The notes: a model not told the origin generated them from the letters alone. DNA of 64,000 nt from Bog-473 sp963743785 (GCA_963743785.1 CAVURD010000028.1:218409-282408); one strand, 5' to 3'. Counted from the stretch's first letter, positions 1 to 9,152 are shown. Numbers and translations: made by a program.

Positions 1-891
1 GCCGCCATCGAGGCTGGAACGTGTGACGTCGTCCTCGTCACCTATGGCTCAGACATGTTGTCGCGGATGGGGCGGATGCTCGGTACGAGTACGTTCGCCG
101 GCGCCTCGGCCCGGGTGGGCGGCCCGTCCCAGTTCGAGTGTTCGTGGGGCAACGTATTGGCGGGGGCCTACGCCATGGCGGCCCGGCGGCACATGCACGA
201 GTTCGGAACGACGCCCGAGCAGCTGGCCGAGATCGCCGTCGGCGTGCGTGAGTACGCCGGGCTGAACCCGCAGGCTCAATATAAGGATCCGATTACCGTC
301 GAGGACGTGCTCTCATCGCGCATGATTGCCGATCCGCTGCACAAGCTCGATTGCTGCGTCATCTCCGATGGCGGAGGTGCTTTCATCATGACGACCCGGG
401 AGCGGGCTCGGGATCTGGCGAAGCCGCCCGTGTTCGTGCTCGGCGCAGCCGGGGCGCAAACTCATTGGACGATCAGTCAGATGCCTGATTTTACGACGAC
501 GGCCGCCGCCCAGTGCGGTCCTGAGGCCTTCGCTCGAGCCGGAGTGCGTCCCGAGGATGTCGACACCATCCAGTGCTATGACAGCTTCACTGTCACCGTC
601 TTGATGTTGCTTGAGGACATGGGCTTCTGTAAGAAGGGGGAGGGCGGCCCGTTCGTCGAGAGCGGCATACTCCGGAGGGGAGGACGTCAGCCACTCAACA
701 CCGATGGCGGTGGGCTGTCCGCCTGCCATCCAGGCATGCGTGGGATCTTCCTCATCAACGAAGCGGTACGCCAGCTCCGTGGCGAAGCCGGCGAGGCGCA
801 GGTTCCCGGGGCCGAGGTGGCGGTGGCTTGTGGTTCGGGCGGTTGGCTCTCCACTATTGCCACCGTCGTCCTCGGAAATGAGGGCCGGTGA
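1..891 (+). CDS. Thiolase family protein (lipid-transfer/Ltp2-like), 5' end cut by window edge
   Basis: The frame is open from base 1, so the true start lies outside the window; 296 residues are visible. The sequence reads as the C-terminal two thirds of a thiolase-superfamily protein: a CDVVLVTYGSD segment, then NTDGGGLSACHPG, whose His matches the active-site His region, and a final ACGSGGW motif matching the position of the second catalytic Cys. Proteins of this type in actinobacteria include sterol-carrier-protein thiolases and Ltp2-type aldolases that act on CoA thioesters of degraded lipids or steroids. Its stop overlaps the start of a DUF35 Zn-ribbon protein, the usual partner of such thiolases, and an acyl-CoA dehydrogenase and CoA ligase follow on the same strand. 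Whether it cleaves by thiolysis or by a retro-aldol reaction cannot be decided from sequence. Confidence 0.88.
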   Translation, partial: AAIEAGTCDVVLVTYGSDMLSRMGRMLGTSTFAGASARVGGPSQFECSWGNVLAGAYAMAARRHMHEFGTTPEQLAEIAVGVREYAGLNPQAQYKDPITVEDVLSSRMIADPLHKLDCCVISDGGGAFIMTTRERARDLAKPPVFVLGAAGAQTHWTISQMPDFTTTAAAQCGPEAFARAGVRPEDVDTIQCYDSFTVTVLMLLEDMGFCKKGEGGPFVESGILRRGGRQPLNTDGGGLSACHPGMRGIFLINEAVRQLRGEAGEAQVPGAEVAVACGSGGWLSTIATVVLGNEGR

Positions 892-1322
892 TGATCATCG
901 ACGAGCTCGCCGACACGTTGCGCCTCCGTGCGCTGCCCCAGCCGGACCACGCCTCTCGTTACTACTGGCAGTGCGCAGCCGAGGGTCGCCTGGTGATCCA
1001 GCGCTGCATGAGCTGCAGCCAATTCCAGTTCTACCCCCGATCCCTGTGCGCTTCGTGCACCGGTGAGACCGAGTGGGTGGACGCCTCGGGCCGGGGGACA
1101 CTGCACACCTACACCATCATTCGACAGAATCGCTCCGAGGCCTTCGCCCCGCTCTCGCCGTACGCGGTGGGAATCGTCCAACTCGATGAGGGTGTCCGGA
1201 TGATGTCCAACATCGTTGACTGTGATGTCGAGGCCCTCCACGTCGATATGGCACTCGAAGTCGTGATCCTGAGGGCGGCCGACGACGTGGGTCTTCCGTT
1301 CTGGCGACCGGCTGCCGGCTGA
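888..1322 (+). CDS. Zn-ribbon OB-fold protein (DUF35 family), thiolase partner
   Basis: A 144-residue protein with two CxxC pairs near residues 40-43 and 54-57 (RCMSC and LCASC), forming the N-terminal rubredoxin-like zinc ribbon, followed by an OB-fold segment containing GTLHTYTII. This is the DUF35/ChsH2-C architecture that binds SCP-type thiolases or aldolases and is needed for their activity or stability. The start is either GTG 888 or ATG 891; both overlap the TGA of the thiolase, so translation is probably coupled. The tight overlap and gene order support a thiolase-DUF35 complex acting on CoA intermediates. Length is normal for the family. Confidence 0.9.
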   Translation: MMIIDELADTLRLRALPQPDHASRYYWQCAAEGRLVIQRCMSCSQFQFYPRSLCASCTGETEWVDASGRGTLHTYTIIRQNRSEAFAPLSPYAVGIVQLDEGVRMMSNIVDCDVEALHVDMALEVVILRAADDVGLPFWRPAAG

Positions 1323-1337
1323 CCGAGGGGAGGGACG

Positions 1338-2540
1338 ATGGATTTCGACGACACGCCAGAGGAGGCCGCGTTCCGCCAGGAGGTTCGGAGCTGGCTGAAG
1401 AAGCATGCGAAAGAAAAGGACGCCGGACAGCGGTCGACGTCACACTCCTTCTATGACTTCGACGAAGTGTTCGTCACCGATGGCAAGGCCTGGCAGCGCC
1501 GCCTGTACGAGGGTGGGTGGGCCGGGATCACATGGCCGGTCGAGTTCGGCGGTCGGGGAGGCGATGTTGTGCAGTCGATGATCTTTCGCCAGGAGGAGGC
1601 TCAATTCGACGTCACCTCGGGTCTCTTCGCCGTCGCCATCGGCATGGCCGGACCGACGATCATTGACCATGGCAGCGAGGCGCAGCGCGCCCGCTACCTT
1701 CCGGCGATGCTTCGGGGAGAGGAGGTCTGGTGCCAGCTCTTCAGCGAGCCGGGGGCGGGCTCGGACCTTGCCAGCCTGGCAACCCGGGCTGAGCGTGACG
1801 GGGACGAGTGGGTGGTCAACGGTCAGAAGGTGTGGAGCTCAGGTGCGCACCATGCCGACATGGGGATCCTGCTGGCCCGAACGAACCCTGACCTCCCCAA
1901 ACACCGCGGCATCACCTTCTTCATCCTCGACATGCGTTCAGCGGGCATCGAGGTACGCCCGCTGCGCCAGATGACCGGCGGGGCGACCTTCAACGAGGTG
2001 TTCTTCACCGACGTTCGGGTGCCGGCGGGCAATGTGGTGGGGGAGGTGAACGCTGGGTGGAGAGCCACCATGACCACCTTGGCCAATGAGCGGACTCTGA
2101 GCGGGGGGACCTCGAGCTTCCCCCAGGTCTTGAAGCTGGCCAGAGAGTGCCGGGCCACCGGTGATCCGCTCATCCGGCAACGGCTGGCCGACTGCTACGC
2201 CAAGAGCCAGATCATGAGGTATCTCGGGTTCCGGATCCAGACCGCCCTCGGCAAGGGGATATCGACACCAGAATCCTCGGTCAGCAAACTCTTCTACGCC
2301 CAGATGGCCAGGGAGATCGCCGAAGTGACCCTGGCGGTCCAGGGCCCCGGGGGCATGCTGCTCGGTCCCGATGCCCCGGAGGAGGGCTACTGGCAGCAGC
2401 AGTTCCTGACTGCCCCTTCGCTCCGGATCGCCGCCGGGAGCGACGAGGTGCAGCGCAATGTCATCGGCGAGCGGGTGCTCGGGCTTCCTCATGACGTCCG
2501 ACTCGACAAGGATGTGCCGTTCCGCGATCTCATTCGCTGA
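1338..2540 (+). CDS. Acyl-CoA dehydrogenase
   Basis: A 400-residue flavoprotein of the acyl-CoA dehydrogenase family, expected to introduce an alpha-beta double bond into an acyl-CoA with FAD as acceptor. Visible family features are the CQLFSEPGAGSD segment of the beta-sheet domain (about residues 131-142), the GQKVWSSGA strand, and the C-terminal IAAGSDEVQRN motif before the last helix. A GGGAGGGAC-like ribosome site precedes the ATG. It lies 15 bases after the DUF35 gene and 21 bases before the CoA ligase, so all four genes probably form one operon. Actinobacterial ACADs in such clusters often act as heteromers on bulky lipid or steroid CoA esters; here only one subunit is visible, so a partner may lie upstream of the window or elsewhere. 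Confidence 0.93.
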   Translation: MDFDDTPEEAAFRQEVRSWLKKHAKEKDAGQRSTSHSFYDFDEVFVTDGKAWQRRLYEGGWAGITWPVEFGGRGGDVVQSMIFRQEEAQFDVTSGLFAVAIGMAGPTIIDHGSEAQRARYLPAMLRGEEVWCQLFSEPGAGSDLASLATRAERDGDEWVVNGQKVWSSGAHHADMGILLARTNPDLPKHRGITFFILDMRSAGIEVRPLRQMTGGATFNEVFFTDVRVPAGNVVGEVNAGWRATMTTLANERTLSGGTSSFPQVLKLARECRATGDPLIRQRLADCYAKSQIMRYLGFRIQTALGKGISTPESSVSKLFYAQMAREIAEVTLAVQGPGGMLLGPDAPEEGYWQQQFLTAPSLRIAAGSDEVQRNVIGERVLGLPHDVRLDKDVPFRDLIR

Positions 2541-2561
2541 CACTGATCAGGATGGGAAGGG

Positions 2562-4244
2562 GTGGAAGTGGAGTTCAATCTGGCCGATCTCTACGAATGC
2601 GTCGCCGCTCGTATCCCGGAGCGCGAAGCCGTGGTGTGGCGGGACACGAGACTGACCCATCGACGGCTTGAGGAGCGGGCGAATCGTCTCGCCCACGGTC
2701 TCGAAGGCATGGGCCTGGGGGTCGACGACCATGTCGGCGTGTTCATGTACAGCCGGCCGGAGTATCTCGAGACCATGGTGGCCGCATTCAAGGTCCGCGC
2801 CGTTCCCATCAACGTCAACTACCGCTACGTCGCCGACGAACTGGTCTACCTCTTCGAAAATGCCGAATTGCGGGCGCTCGTTCTCGAGGCGAGCTTCGCG
2901 CCCGTGGTGGCTTCGGTCCTGGACCGGGTCCCACGCCTCGACCATCTGATCGTCGTGAACGACGGTTCGGGCGGGGCGGATGCACTTCCCCGTGCACTGG
3001 ACTACGAAGAGTTCCTCACCGGGCACTCACCACTGGCGGGCTTTCCACCTCGCTCTTCCGACGATGCATACATTGCATACACCGGTGGGACCACAGGTAA
3101 TCCCAAGGGCGTCGTGTGGCGTCATGAGGACATCTTCTTCGCCACCATGACCCCCGGAGTAGTTGTGAATCGACCTGGGGACGTCGCCGAGAATGCGATC
3201 GCTCCCGTTCACCCTCGTCTGGCGCCCCTCGTGGAGATGGGCGTCGCCGTGCCCGACGCCTTTGTCTCCTACGCCCTCGGCCCGCTCATGCACGTGAGCG
3301 GCCATTGGTCGGCGTGGGGAGCGATGCTCAGCGGAGGACGTGCGGTCCTGCATCCAGAACGACAGATGGAGGCTGAGACCGTCCTAGAGACCATCGACCG
3401 TGAGCGGGTCACGATGCTGACCGTCGTCGGCGACTCCATGGGCCGCCCGATTGTCGAGGCGATCGAAGCGAACCCCGGAAGCCATCTCAGGACCTCCGTG
3501 CTCATGCTCGGCTCAGGGGGGAGCATCCTCTCCAGCGACGTGAAGGCCCGGCTCTTCGACGGTTTTCCCTCGGCCATGATTCTCACCGAGGCAATAGGCT
3601 CGTCAGAGTCACCTGCTCAGGCCATTTCGCTCACCGTCCGGGGACAAGGTGTGGCTCCGGCGCTCGAGTTCACCGCCGATGATCGGACCACGGTCTTCGA
3701 CGACGATCTTCGATCGGTGGCGCCCGGTTCAGGGGCGGTGGGTCGGTTGGCCACCCGTGGACGGGTACCTGTCGGGTACTTCCATGACGCCGAAAAGTCG
3801 GCGCACACCTTCATCGACGTCGACGGCTCTCGATGGGCTCTGCCGGGAGACATGGCGACCATCGAAGCCGACGGCACCATCCGACTTCTCGGGCGCGGGA
3901 CGATGTGCATCAATACCGGGGGTGAGAAGGTCTATCCCGAAGAGGTTGAGGCAGTCTTGAAGACCCACCCCAAAATCGCCGATGCAGTTGTCGTGGGCGT
4001 CCCCGACTCCCGGTTCGGCGAGCAGGTGACAGCGGTATTCCAGCCGATCTCGGGCGAACTGGCGCCGAGCCTCGCCGAGGTCCAAGCCCACTGCCGGCCC
4101 CATCTGGCCGGTCACAAGGTCCCACGCCAGGTGTTTGCCGTCGACTTCGTTCCCAGGTCCCCGTCCGGCAAGCCCGACTACCCCTGGGCGAAGGACGTCG
4201 CACTCTCGGGTTCTGTTGCCGGGCAAGGGCCTGGCGAAGAGTGA
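2562..4244 (+). CDS. AMP-forming acyl-CoA synthetase (FadD-like)
   Basis: A 560-residue member of the ANL superfamily, which activates a carboxylic acid to its CoA thioester via an acyl-AMP. The P-loop-like motif YTGGTTGNPKG lies at about residues 173-183. Near the C-terminus the GDMATI and GGEKVYPEEVE segments (hinge and A8 region) and SPSGKPDY, with the conserved adenylation Lys, are visible. The start is GTG 2562 with a purine-rich GGGAAGG stretch just upstream. It closes the four-gene operon and probably supplies the substrate for the preceding acyl-CoA dehydrogenase and thiolase. The acid substrate is unknown; the family resembles FadD17/FadD19-type ligases more than acetate ligases, but this is a judgement by eye. 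Confidence 0.92.
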   Translation: MEVEFNLADLYECVAARIPEREAVVWRDTRLTHRRLEERANRLAHGLEGMGLGVDDHVGVFMYSRPEYLETMVAAFKVRAVPINVNYRYVADELVYLFENAELRALVLEASFAPVVASVLDRVPRLDHLIVVNDGSGGADALPRALDYEEFLTGHSPLAGFPPRSSDDAYIAYTGGTTGNPKGVVWRHEDIFFATMTPGVVVNRPGDVAENAIAPVHPRLAPLVEMGVAVPDAFVSYALGPLMHVSGHWSAWGAMLSGGRAVLHPERQMEAETVLETIDRERVTMLTVVGDSMGRPIVEAIEANPGSHLRTSVLMLGSGGSILSSDVKARLFDGFPSAMILTEAIGSSESPAQAISLTVRGQGVAPALEFTADDRTTVFDDDLRSVAPGSGAVGRLATRGRVPVGYFHDAEKSAHTFIDVDGSRWALPGDMATIEADGTIRLLGRGTMCINTGGEKVYPEEVEAVLKTHPKIADAVVVGVPDSRFGEQVTAVFQPISGELAPSLAEVQAHCRPHLAGHKVPRQVFAVDFVPRSPSGKPDYPWAKDVALSGSVAGQGPGEE

Positions 4245-4336
4245 CGCTGTTCGATTTCGCCCGCCCTCTCAAAACGGAAGCGCCGCTCAACTGGCACACG
4301 TTGTGGTCTGTACGCCGAGCTGAGAATCCACCCGAC

Positions 4337-5689
4337 TCAGAGCGGAGTGACGGCACTGGGCGGCGGGATGACGCCGGGCCCAGAGGTCAGGCATCCCTGC
4401 TCCTTCACGGGATTGGCGGGAGCGGGAAGCCTCGGTGGCCTCAGGAACGCCGGCTTGCTTGTGAAATCCACCATATCGAAGAGACTGTGAGCGTTGGCAT
4501 CCCGATTGGTGAGCGCTGGAAGGTTCCACTTGGTCTCTATTGTCTTGAGGATCGAGGTGTGGTCGTAGATCGTATGGGAGACGAAGTGCCTCTTTGCGTA
4601 CGGACTCACAACCCCGGCAGGCACCCGAAACCCGTACCGGTCGAAGCCACCGGGAGGATCACTCGCCTCGAGGGCGGGCGGAACGTCGTCGGGGGCGACG
4701 GCTGGCGGTGGGGGTACGTGGTCGTAGTAGCCGCCGTGCTCGTCGTAGGTCCAGATCAGCATGGTGGTGGGCCAGTCGGGGCCGGACATCACCGCGTGAA
4801 CCACTTCACCCATGAACTGGTCTCCGAACTGGACGTCTTGGGGATTCTCCTCGGACTGGGTGGTGTAGTTCGGTTCCACTAGGCAGAAAGCGGGCAGGTT
4901 GCCGGCGGCGGCGTCGAGGTGGAATTGGTTGATCGATGCCAAGCCGTTGGCAATTGCCGGATCCTGCAGAAGGGGTAGGAACACGCCCAGGGTCGGGAGG
5001 CTCGAGTAATAGTCCTTCCAGCTGATTCCGTAGTCGTTCAGCTGGTTGAAAATCACTCCATTCGGCGGAAGCGCCGAGGGGAAGGTGTCGTTGATCAGTC
5101 CCAGCGACGTTCCGGCGATCAAATATCTTCGATTTGGGTCTGTCTGGGCCAAGGCCGATGAGAAGTAGCGATCGGCGATGGGGAACCTCTTGGCCATGCC
5201 ACAGGTGAATGGTAGATCCATGTGGGTGAAGTACCCCATAGCCTCGGCGCTGGTGCTCGTCACGAAGCCCTGGTTTGTGCCTCCGTCGTACGCTTCGTGG
5301 GCGACGCGCCAGTCGTTACCGATCCCGTTGTTCTGGCATTCTGTGGGCATGTGGAACGAGTGAATCAGATTGCCGTGGCCGTCGGGGTTGGTGGCGGTAG
5401 GCAACCCGTCAGTTCCCAAGGTGAATCCATCGCCACGACCGCTCATTCCCAATACATTGTCGAACGAGTGATTTTCCATCATCACGACGACGATGTGCTT
5501 GATCTGAGGCACCTGATCTGTGCCCGCGGGGCGGTCGGGGCGCGGCCTCGATCCAGCGCGGCGCACCTCCCGGTCGGGGACCCTCGATCGGATGACCTCC
5601 GCCCCTGCGGGCCGGCTTACCAGGCCACTCGCCAGTGCTGTCGCTCCGAGGAACCCTCCACCAAGCAATTCTCTTCGGCTGAGTTGCAT
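4337..5689 (-). CDS. Tat-exported phosphoesterase (phospholipase C / acid phosphatase family)
   Basis: About 450 residues from ATG 5689, which is preceded by a strong GGGAGGAG ribosome site; a longer open frame to 5830 lacks this. The N-terminus carries a twin-arginine signal (SRRELLGGGFLGATALASG) ending near PAGA, so the protein is probably exported folded. The mature domain opens with IKHIVVVMMENHSFDNVLG, the hallmark of the PF04185 phosphoesterase family (phospholipase C and acid phosphatases), with metal-binding residues in the ENHSFD stretch, and has TYDEHGGYYDHVPPP later in the chain. The substrate may be a phospholipid or other phosphate ester outside the membrane. It faces the lipid operon convergently and is divergent from a secreted SGNH hydrolase. 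Confidence 0.92.
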   Translation of the reverse strand: MQLSRRELLGGGFLGATALASGLVSRPAGAEVIRSRVPDREVRRAGSRPRPDRPAGTDQVPQIKHIVVVMMENHSFDNVLGMSGRGDGFTLGTDGLPTATNPDGHGNLIHSFHMPTECQNNGIGNDWRVAHEAYDGGTNQGFVTSTSAEAMGYFTHMDLPFTCGMAKRFPIADRYFSSALAQTDPNRRYLIAGTSLGLINDTFPSALPPNGVIFNQLNDYGISWKDYYSSLPTLGVFLPLLQDPAIANGLASINQFHLDAAAGNLPAFCLVEPNYTTQSEENPQDVQFGDQFMGEVVHAVMSGPDWPTTMLIWTYDEHGGYYDHVPPPPAVAPDDVPPALEASDPPGGFDRYGFRVPAGVVSPYAKRHFVSHTIYDHTSILKTIETKWNLPALTNRDANAHSLFDMVDFTSKPAFLRPPRLPAPANPVKEQGCLTSGPGVIPPPSAVTPL

Positions 5690-6181
5690 TGAGTTCGCTC
5701 CTCCCGCAGCCGTTGTCGACCAGGCGAGTGATCGTAGCGGCGACCCTTGAGGCGGTATCGGCCAGTTCGGATGGGCCCAAGGGTCGAAGCCGGCGAACAT
5801 CGCTTCGGGGCCAACGACCGGTAGTGCCAACTACGCCGAATGGACGTCCGGAGCGACATATTTCATTGTGACATTCGTGGAGTGCGCGCCGCTTGACCTG
5901 GCGACGCAAGACACCGGGACTCGTGGCGCAAAGATGCGACCGCGATTGCGGGGTCTTATTTGTCCGGGCTCGAGATGCAGACGAGTTGGGCCACGCCAAG
6001 GAGCGCCAGGTACAGGAGGGAGAAAGAGCCACGCAGTCAACGTCGTCGCCGTGGCGGTACACGCGGCAGCCCGGGTGAGAACCTATAGGGGCGCAACAGA
6101 GGATTCACACGGACCCTTGACGCTCGGTAGCGACGTTGTGAACCTGTGATTAGGGTGATCATCGAACCTATGGGGGTCGTC
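5690..6181. other. Divergent intergenic region without a supported gene
   Basis: About 490 bases between the start of the phosphoesterase on the minus strand and the start of the SGNH hydrolase on the plus strand. Several short open frames cross it, but their arginine- and proline-rich translations have no family signature and no convincing ribosome site. It should hold the promoters of both exported enzymes; no clear inverted repeat or consensus promoter could be fixed by eye. Confidence 0.5.
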
Positions 6182-7138
6182 ATGCTGAAGAGGTCAAGGA
6201 TGGTCACAGCGCTTCTCGGACTGGTGGCGCTGAGTGCCATCGCCGTCTGGTTGGCCGCAGTGCCAGGCGTCAGCCAAGCAGCGATTTCCCACGACGAGAA
6301 GGCACCAACCTTCTACCTGTCCCTGGGCGACTCGTATTCGGTCGGCTTCCAGCCGACGGCGGTCAGCTCAACCGATCCCACTGGGGGAACACCGGGGTAC
6401 ACCGCATATGTTGCCAATCATGAGCAGATGACACTCGAGAACTTCGGATGCGGCGGCGCCACCACCTCCTCCATCATCGGAACTATCGGGTGCAATGATT
6501 CGGCGGCCTTTGACGCCGTGCTGTATCCCACCACGACGCAAGAGCAGGCAGCGTTGGACTTCATTGCCGCCCACCCCGGTCAGGTGGGCCTCATCACCAT
6601 CTCTATCGGTGGCAACGACGTGACCGGCTGCACCCAATCCAACGCTGCAGCCGCTGCAGCCTGCCTCACGACTGCTGATAGCAAAATTACGACGAACGTC
6701 ACAAGTCTGGTCTCGTCCCTCAACAGGGCCCTGAGTTCGGCTGGAGACACCGCTAGGATCGTCGGTCTGACCTATCCGGACGTGATTCTCGGTGCCTACG
6801 TGAACCCGGGCGGTGCCGCCGCTCAAGCATTGGCCGCTCAGTCGGTACAAGCTTTCGACTTGCTGATCAATCCCACCCTCAAAAGCGCCTACACATCCGG
6901 TGTGCCGAACGGCATCTTTGTCAACGTGACTGACGCTCCATTCCGTCGTGCCACGTCGGGAGCCGACACACCCCTGACGTCGACCCATAAGACCAAGAAG
7001 TTCGGTGTCATTCCAGTCGCTGTTCACGAGATCTGCCAACTCACGTATTTCTGCTCCCTCCAAAACATCCACGCCAATAGCCGTGGATACAGGTTCATCG
7101 GCAAGTTGATCGTGGCCGCAGTGGATCCCGCCGGCTGA
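6182..7138 (+). CDS. Secreted SGNH/GDSL-family hydrolase
   Basis: A 318-residue protein starting at ATG 6182, where a GGGGG ribosome-site-like run sits about 7 bases upstream; an in-frame GTG at 6146 is the other option. Residues 1-34 form a signal peptide (basic MLKRSR, hydrophobic core, cleavage near SQA-A). SGNH blocks are visible: LSLGDSYS with the nucleophile Ser at about residue 51, the GCGGATT segment, and SIGGND with the oxyanion Gly/Asn. Block V is QNIHANSRGY, so the catalytic His is present although the usual Asp three residues earlier appears to be Gln. The family comprises lipases and esterases of diverse substrate; export and the neighbouring phosphoesterase suggest extracellular lipid or polymer hydrolysis. 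Confidence 0.88.
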   Translation: MLKRSRMVTALLGLVALSAIAVWLAAVPGVSQAAISHDEKAPTFYLSLGDSYSVGFQPTAVSSTDPTGGTPGYTAYVANHEQMTLENFGCGGATTSSIIGTIGCNDSAAFDAVLYPTTTQEQAALDFIAAHPGQVGLITISIGGNDVTGCTQSNAAAAAACLTTADSKITTNVTSLVSSLNRALSSAGDTARIVGLTYPDVILGAYVNPGGAAAQALAAQSVQAFDLLINPTLKSAYTSGVPNGIFVNVTDAPFRRATSGADTPLTSTHKTKKFGVIPVAVHEICQLTYFCSLQNIHANSRGYRFIGKLIVAAVDPAG

Positions 7139-7311
7139 CCGACACGCGACCGCCGTGGTACTGCTCCTAGGGTCAAGATGATGGATCTGAAGGAGGGCCG
7201 GAGCGCTCACCCGCCGACGCGCTCATCGCATGCGACGTCGGCCTTGTTCGCGCGAACTGACCCCGGTTGTACGTGCCGGTCCCCGTAGCGCCGACGTCGG
7301 TGGCACGGCCA

Positions 7312-7331
7312 CTAAGTACGGGCGGACTTAG
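7312..7331. repeat. Inverted repeat, possible terminator or operator
   Basis: CTAAGT and ACTTAG are perfect 6-base arms around an 8-base loop, 173 bases after the SGNH hydrolase and 50 bases past the stop of the minus-strand ABM gene. A separate perfect 10-base palindrome CCGACGTCGG lies at 7291-7300. There is no T-run, so an intrinsic terminator is not proven; the element could end transcription from both convergent genes. Confidence 0.3.
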
Positions 7332-7380
7332 CCAGAAGGCGTGGAGCTTAGGTGCGAGCGGCTGACGCCGTCGGAAGTTC

Positions 7381-7693
7381 CTAATGCGACCAGTCATCAA
7401 CGAGTGTCAGGTCCATGAACTCCGAACCACCTTCGAAGATCTCCATCATCGTCGTCCTAGCCGCTGTAAGCCCTTCCTGGCGACGGTAGTCGTTCTCGCG
7501 CTCCCGAGCTTTCTTCTCGCTCTCGAAGACTACGAACATGATCACTCGGCTCGGATCTTTCGAGTCCCGGGTTGCCGTCGCGTGCACGAGACCTGAACCT
7601 GGCTGCTCGGCTGCCTTTTAACTGAGCAATCAGCTTGGCCAGGTCGCCGTCCCTACCTGGCTTCAAGCGCGACGTGATCATTTGGGCCCACAT
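7381..7693 (-). pseudogene. Antibiotic-biosynthesis-monooxygenase (ABM)-like protein, frameshifted
   Basis: Two minus-strand frames together make a normal-length ABM-type ferredoxin-like protein of about 103 residues. The first frame runs from ATG 7693 (MWAQMITSRLKPGRDGDLAK...LIAQLK); the second continues AAEQPGSGLVHATATRD through VIMFVVFESE to the stop at 7381. The switch falls in a four-base homopolymer (TTTT, plus strand 7616-7619): removing one base restores a single frame without any other change. Members of this family are heme-degrading enzymes, small quinol or anthrone monooxygenases, or simply dimeric proteins of unknown role. The gene stands alone between an SGNH hydrolase and a transporter. 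It is either genuinely broken or a sequencing error in the homopolymer. Confidence 0.72.
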
Positions 7694-7777
7694 ATCGACA
7701 GCCTTCCCGAGACGGTGACCTCACACTATTGCTCCGACAGGTTCGCGGCATCTCCCGGTCTCGATGAGGTTCTACAT

Positions 7778-8740
7778 TTACCCGGGCATTGGCCAATCAC
7801 GACCCTCCTCAGGTGGTAGGACTTGTTGAACCGCGTCAACGAGACGCTTCGAATGCGATCGGAGGGACAGCATTTCGGCGTATCGTTCGTCGTCCCCCTT
7901 CACACCAGAAACCAGAGGCGAATAGGCGATCGAAGCGACACCGACGAACATGATCAGCAGCGAGATTGCTTCCAGCGGGCCGTAGGCGCCTGCCGTGCGG
8001 AGTCTGTCCCCGTAGAGACCAATGCCAATAGCGATGCTGGCCAATGGATCCACCAGCACCAGCGCGGTCTGCGAGGCGGCAATGGGACCAGCATGGAAGG
8101 CGTTTTGCGTAAGGAACAGCGCCAGTACTCCGCACACCACCACGCCGTAGGTCTGCCAATGCGAGAACATGTGAACCCAATCGCTCGCGATGTAGTCGCT
8201 CATCGTCTTGATGAGCGACGCCGTGAAAGCGAACCCCACTGCGCCGGCCACCCCAAACGCGGCCGCCCGCCACCATCGAGGTCCTCGCAACGCGGACAAT
8301 GTGGCCAAGAGGGCCACTCCTCCACACGCCGAGCCGGCCACGATCCACTCGAAGTTTGTAGGCACGTCGTTGCCACCGCCTGGTTGAGCGAAGACCAAGA
8401 AACCGGCCAAGCCGCCTGCCGCCGCGACACAGCCGAACCACTCACGCCAACCGACGTGGAACCTGAACCAGGTGGCCAACAGGATGACCAGGAACAGCAA
8501 CTCGGCCGTCAGGATGGGCTGCACCTGGCTCAGGCGGCCCAGGTGTAGTGCGACGATCTGGAGAAGAAAGGTGGTCACGATGAAGACAAACCCGAGCAGC
8601 CACACGCCGCGCTTGAGCGCGTGTGTGAGCAAGCTGAGCTTGAGCGTATCCGCTTCAGGGGCGTCTTCTACTCCCATGCGCTGAAGCACGCTGGCCAGCG
8701 CATTGGACAGCGCGCACGCGGCAGCGAGGAGATAGACCAC
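7778..8740 (-). CDS. DMT-superfamily (EamA/NIPA-like) membrane transporter
   Basis: A 320-residue integral membrane protein with about nine to ten hydrophobic helices, beginning at GTG 8740 with a GGAGG motif about 11 bases upstream. The repeated helical pattern (VWLLGFVFIVTTFLLQIVALHLG, then ILTAELLFLVILLATWF) and the two-halves layout fit the drug/metabolite transporter superfamily; members close to this form in actinobacteria are annotated as DMT or NIPA-like proteins. The C-terminal 40 residues are hydrophilic and probably cytoplasmic. It has no operon partner, so the transported compound cannot be guessed from context. Direction of transport and substrate are unknown. Confidence 0.82.
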   Translation of the reverse strand: MVYLLAAACALSNALASVLQRMGVEDAPEADTLKLSLLTHALKRGVWLLGFVFIVTTFLLQIVALHLGRLSQVQPILTAELLFLVILLATWFRFHVGWREWFGCVAAAGGLAGFLVFAQPGGGNDVPTNFEWIVAGSACGGVALLATLSALRGPRWWRAAAFGVAGAVGFAFTASLIKTMSDYIASDWVHMFSHWQTYGVVVCGVLALFLTQNAFHAGPIAASQTALVLVDPLASIAIGIGLYGDRLRTAGAYGPLEAISLLIMFVGVASIAYSPLVSGVKGDDERYAEMLSLRSHSKRLVDAVQQVLPPEEGRDWPMPG

Positions 8741-8876
8741 TGTTTTTTGTGCCTCCTATGCCATTTGACCTTCATCTAGTCTGGCGCGGTCGACGATGCC
8801 ACCGAGCCATGGTCAGGACCTTGGCCACGCTTCGCCAACGTCACGGCCCTCGTGCGGTCCTTGCAGGAGGCTCGTT

Positions 8877-9152
8877 CTAGGCCTCGAGGCTGATCTCGAT
8901 CCGAGGTGGGCCAATCACGCCCGCCTTGGCCATGGCGCCCTTCAGGTCGGGATCGGCGGCGAAGGCTTGGGCTTCATCGACCGAAGGGAACCAATGCAGT
9001 CCCGTAACGTCGTTCGGGTCATCGGCGTTCCGCAGGACGATGGCATCACTGACTCCATGCCTGTCGCGGATCGGTTGTGCCTTGTCATACTCGATCCGCC
9101 AAGCGTCATAGTCGCCCACCGAATGCTGAATGATCATCAAAACTCTGGCCAT
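8877..9152 (-). CDS. Small ABM/ferredoxin-fold-like protein of unknown function
   Basis: A 91-residue protein starting at ATG 9152, chosen over the in-frame 9185 because GAGGAG lies 6 bases upstream. The sequence MARVLMIIQHSVGDYDAWR followed by a DEAQAFAADPDLKGAM helix near the end has the beta-alpha-beta pattern of small dimeric alpha+beta barrel proteins; similar proteins in actinobacteria are annotated as hypothetical or cyclase-like. No catalytic residues can be named. It is one of four small proteins of this general size in the 7-10 kb region and at 38 kb; whether they are related in function is unknown. Confidence 0.75.
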   Translation of the reverse strand: MARVLMIIQHSVGDYDAWRIEYDKAQPIRDRHGVSDAIVLRNADDPNDVTGLHWFPSVDEAQAFAADPDLKGAMAKAGVIGPPRIEISLEA

